NCBI GenBank assembly: GCA_017853815.1
Contig: JAFMIT010000098.1
Location: 1 to 6,064, forward strand
Source of the DNA: Actinomycetota bacterium
Lineage (GTDB): Bacteria > Actinomycetota > Actinomycetes > S36-B12 > UBA5976
Direction: 5' to 3'
DNA: 6,064 nt
Part shown: positions 3,998-6,064 of the stretch, piece after piece
Position numbering within the stretch: the first letter of the stretch is position 1
How the letters are laid out: every line of letters starts with the position of its first letter
The notes under the pieces: generated by a model
Databases searched by the model: none
Told to the model about the DNA's origin: nothing
What the model saw: only the letters and a program-made list of their open reading frames with translations
Program-made: the position numbers and the translations under genes

Positions 3998-6064
3998 GTG
4001 TCAGCCGACCTCGCCAAGACCCGCAATATCGGGATCATGGCGCACATCGACGCGGGTAAGACCACCACGACTGAGCGCATTCTGTTTTACACCGGCATCA
4101 CCTACAAGATCGGTGAAGTCCATGAAGGCGCTGCCACCATGGACTGGATGGAGCAGGAGCAGGAACGCGGTATCACCATTACCTCTGCTGCTACCACTTG
4201 CCAGTGGGATGGCCACACCATCAACATCATTGACACCCCAGGTCACGTTGACTTCACCGTCGAGGTAGAGCGCTCATTGCGCGTTCTCGACGGCGCAGTT
4301 GCTGTGTTCGATGGCGTGGCTGGTGTTGAGCCACAGTCTGAGACTGTGTGGCGCCAGGCTGACCGTTACAACGTTCCACGTATCTGTTTCGTCAACAAGC
4401 TTGACCGCACTGGTGCTGACTTCTTCATGTGTGTCGACACCATCCGCACTCGCTTGGGCGCAACCGCAGCAGTTCTTCAGCTTCCCATCGGTTCCGAAGG
4501 TGGCTTCCGCGGCGTTATCGACCTCGTCGAAATGCGCGCGTTGGTCTGGCCAGAAGACACCAAGAAGGGCGAGGACTACAACATCGAAGAGATTCCAGCT
4601 GACCTCAAGGATCAGGCTGACGAGTACCACCAGATGTTGCTCGAAACCATCGCAGATGCTGACGATGCTTTCGCAGAAATGTTCCTTGAGGAATCTTTCA
4701 CTGTTGCTGACATTCACGCAGCAATCCGTCGTGCAACCCTCGCTGACAAGATCACCCCAGTTCTGACCGGCTCTGCCTTCAAGAACAAGGGCGTTCAGCC
4801 AATGCTCGACGCAGTGGTCGCGTACCTTCCATCACCTCTCGACATTGACGCGATCAAGGGCTTCAAGCCAGGCAGCGAAGATGTTGAACTTTCACGCCAG
4901 CCAAGCGACAGCGAACCACTGTCTGCACTCGCATTCAAGATTGCGGCTGATCCACACCTCGGCAAGCTCACCTACGTCCGTATTTACTCGGGTGTTCTTG
5001 AAGCAGGTATGCAGGTTCTTAACTCCACCAAGGATCGCAAAGAGCGCATCGGCAAGATCTACCGAATGCACGCGAACAAGCGTGAAGAAATCCAGAAGGT
5101 CGGCGCCGGCGACATCATCGCTGTCATGGGTCTCAAGGACACCACCACTGGTGAAACCTTGTGCGATCCATCGAATGCCATCACTCTGGAATCAATGAAC
5201 TTCCCAGATCCAGTTATCCAGGTTGCTATTGAACCTAAGACCAAGGGCGACCAGGAAAAACTCGGCGTTGCAATTCAGCGCCTCGCTGATGAAGACCCAA
5301 CCTTCAAGGTATTCACCGATGAAGAAACCGGTCAGACCATCATCGCTGGTATGGGCGAACTTCACCTCGAAATCCTCGTCGACCGCATGCGCCGCGAATT
5401 CAAGGTTGAAGCAAACGTTGGTAAGCCTCAGGTTGCTTACCGCGAGACCATCACCAAGAAGGTCGAAAAAGTCGAGTACACCCACAAGAAGCAGTCGGGT
5501 GGTACCGGTCAATTCGGTCGCGTCATCATCGACATGGAGCCAACCGGCGCTGCTGCTGGTGGCGAGGGTGGTTACGAATTCGTCAACGCCGTTACCGGTG
5601 GCCGCATCCCACGTGAATACATTCCGTCGGTTGATGCTGGTTGCCGCGACGCAATGGAGTACGGCATCTTGGCCGGATACCCATTGGTTGATGTCAAAGT
5701 TACGCTGCAAGACGGTGCTTACCACGATGTGGACTCGTCTGAGTTGGCGTTCAAGATCGCAGGCTCTATGGCTTTCAAGGAAGCTGCAAAGCGTGCGAAC
5801 CCAGTCCTTCTGGAACCAATGATGGCCGTCGAGGTCACCACTCCAGAGGAGTTCATGGGCGACGTGATCGGCGACCTTAACTCTCGCCGTGGCCAAATTC
5901 AGGCCATGGATGAGAGAGCTGGCGCTCGCGTCGTCAAAGCGTTAGTTCCACTTTCGGAAATGTTCGGCTATGTCGGAGATTTGCGAAGTAGAACGCAAGG
6001 TCGAGCTAACTACTCAATGGAGTTCGATTCTTATGCGCAAGTTCCTACGAACGTCGCAACAGAA
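3998..6064 (+). CDS. fusA: Translation elongation factor G (3' end outside window)
   Basis: EF-G is the ribosomal translocase GTPase, also used in ribosome recycling. The frame is open for 689 codons to the last base, and the family is about 700 residues, so only some ten residues are missing. The start is GTG 3998 with GGAG (3986-3989) 8 nt upstream, giving VSADLAKTRNIGIMAHIDAG. GTPase motifs are G1 AHIDAGKT (15-22), G2 RGITIT (57-62), G3 DTPGH (79-83, with the catalytic His83), G4 NKLD (133-136) and G5 SAF (259-261). Domain II follows with the PHLGKLTYVRIYSG block, and then domain III with GMGELHLEILVDRM. Domain IV begins near GKPQVAYRETI and includes KKQSGGTGQFGRV. Domain V includes GDVIGDLNSRRGQI, then YSMEFDSYAQVP near the edge. 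All motifs are intact. It is the third gene of the str operon; tuf is the expected next gene. Proline is mostly CCA, as in the other core genes. Confidence 0.98.
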   Translation, partial: MSADLAKTRNIGIMAHIDAGKTTTTERILFYTGITYKIGEVHEGAATMDWMEQEQERGITITSAATTCQWDGHTINIIDTPGHVDFTVEVERSLRVLDGAVAVFDGVAGVEPQSETVWRQADRYNVPRICFVNKLDRTGADFFMCVDTIRTRLGATAAVLQLPIGSEGGFRGVIDLVEMRALVWPEDTKKGEDYNIEEIPADLKDQADEYHQMLLETIADADDAFAEMFLEESFTVADIHAAIRRATLADKITPVLTGSAFKNKGVQPMLDAVVAYLPSPLDIDAIKGFKPGSEDVELSRQPSDSEPLSALAFKIAADPHLGKLTYVRIYSGVLEAGMQVLNSTKDRKERIGKIYRMHANKREEIQKVGAGDIIAVMGLKDTTTGETLCDPSNAITLESMNFPDPVIQVAIEPKTKGDQEKLGVAIQRLADEDPTFKVFTDEETGQTIIAGMGELHLEILVDRMRREFKVEANVGKPQVAYRETITKKVEKVEYTHKKQSGGTGQFGRVIIDMEPTGAAAGGEGGYEFVNAVTGGRIPREYIPSVDAGCRDAMEYGILAGYPLVDVKVTLQDGAYHDVDSSELAFKIAGSMAFKEAAKRANPVLLEPMMAVEVTTPEEFMGDVIGDLNSRRGQIQAMDERAGARVVKALVPLSEMFGYVGDLRSRTQGRANYSMEFDSYAQVPTNVATE

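Noticed and set aside
5192..5896. A 234-codon open frame on the - strand opposite fusA
   Set aside because: It lies wholly antisense to intact EF-G coding sequence, has no ribosome binding site and matches no family; it is a by-product of fusA codon bias.
3998..6064. fusA as a truncated pseudogene because no stop codon is present
   Set aside because: The frame stays open to the last base with all EF-G motifs in order; it is simply cut by the window edge.

Overview
The window is chromosomal sequence from an actinobacterium (Actinomycetota). It covers the junction between the rpoBC operon and the str operon (rpsL-rpsG-fusA). The RpoC tail, S12, S7 and EF-G all read as actinobacterial-type proteins. 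Overall GC looks moderate, and the highly expressed genes use CCA for proline almost exclusively. That points away from the very GC-rich streptomycete or mycobacterial genomes. I cannot place the organism below phylum from this sequence.

Layout. Positions 1-885 (+) are the last 294 codons of rpoC, followed at 906-941 by a strong hairpin terminator. Next comes a small accessory block of four genes. On the + strand is a CPBP-family membrane protease (977-1705). On the - strand, in transcription order, are a secreted protein with a C-terminal I78/potato-inhibitor-I-like protease inhibitor domain (2628-2161), a 39-residue two-CXXC zinc-ribbon microprotein (2125-2006) and a DUF1905 protein (1988-1695). 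The protease gene and the DUF1905 gene converge and overlap by 11 bp at their 3' ends. Positions 2641-3107 form a 467-bp non-coding divergent region with several inverted repeats; it must hold the promoters for the inhibitor gene and, probably, for the str operon. The str operon follows: rpsL (3108-3482), rpsG (3482-3952, sharing one base with the rpsL stop codon) and fusA (3998 to the window edge, 689 codons visible).

Function. The flanking genes are core machinery: RNA polymerase beta', two 30S proteins that shape the decoding centre and head, and the translocation GTPase. The middle block is ordinary accessory cargo between two conserved operons. A membrane protease and a secreted protease-inhibitor-like protein lie a few hundred bases apart, but nothing in the sequence links them mechanistically. 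I saw no mobile element, CRISPR array, tRNA, rRNA or clearly new system. The items most worth a second look are the unannotated-size zinc-ribbon microprotein with a possible leaderless start, the inhibitor-like protein, and the structured leader upstream of rpsL.
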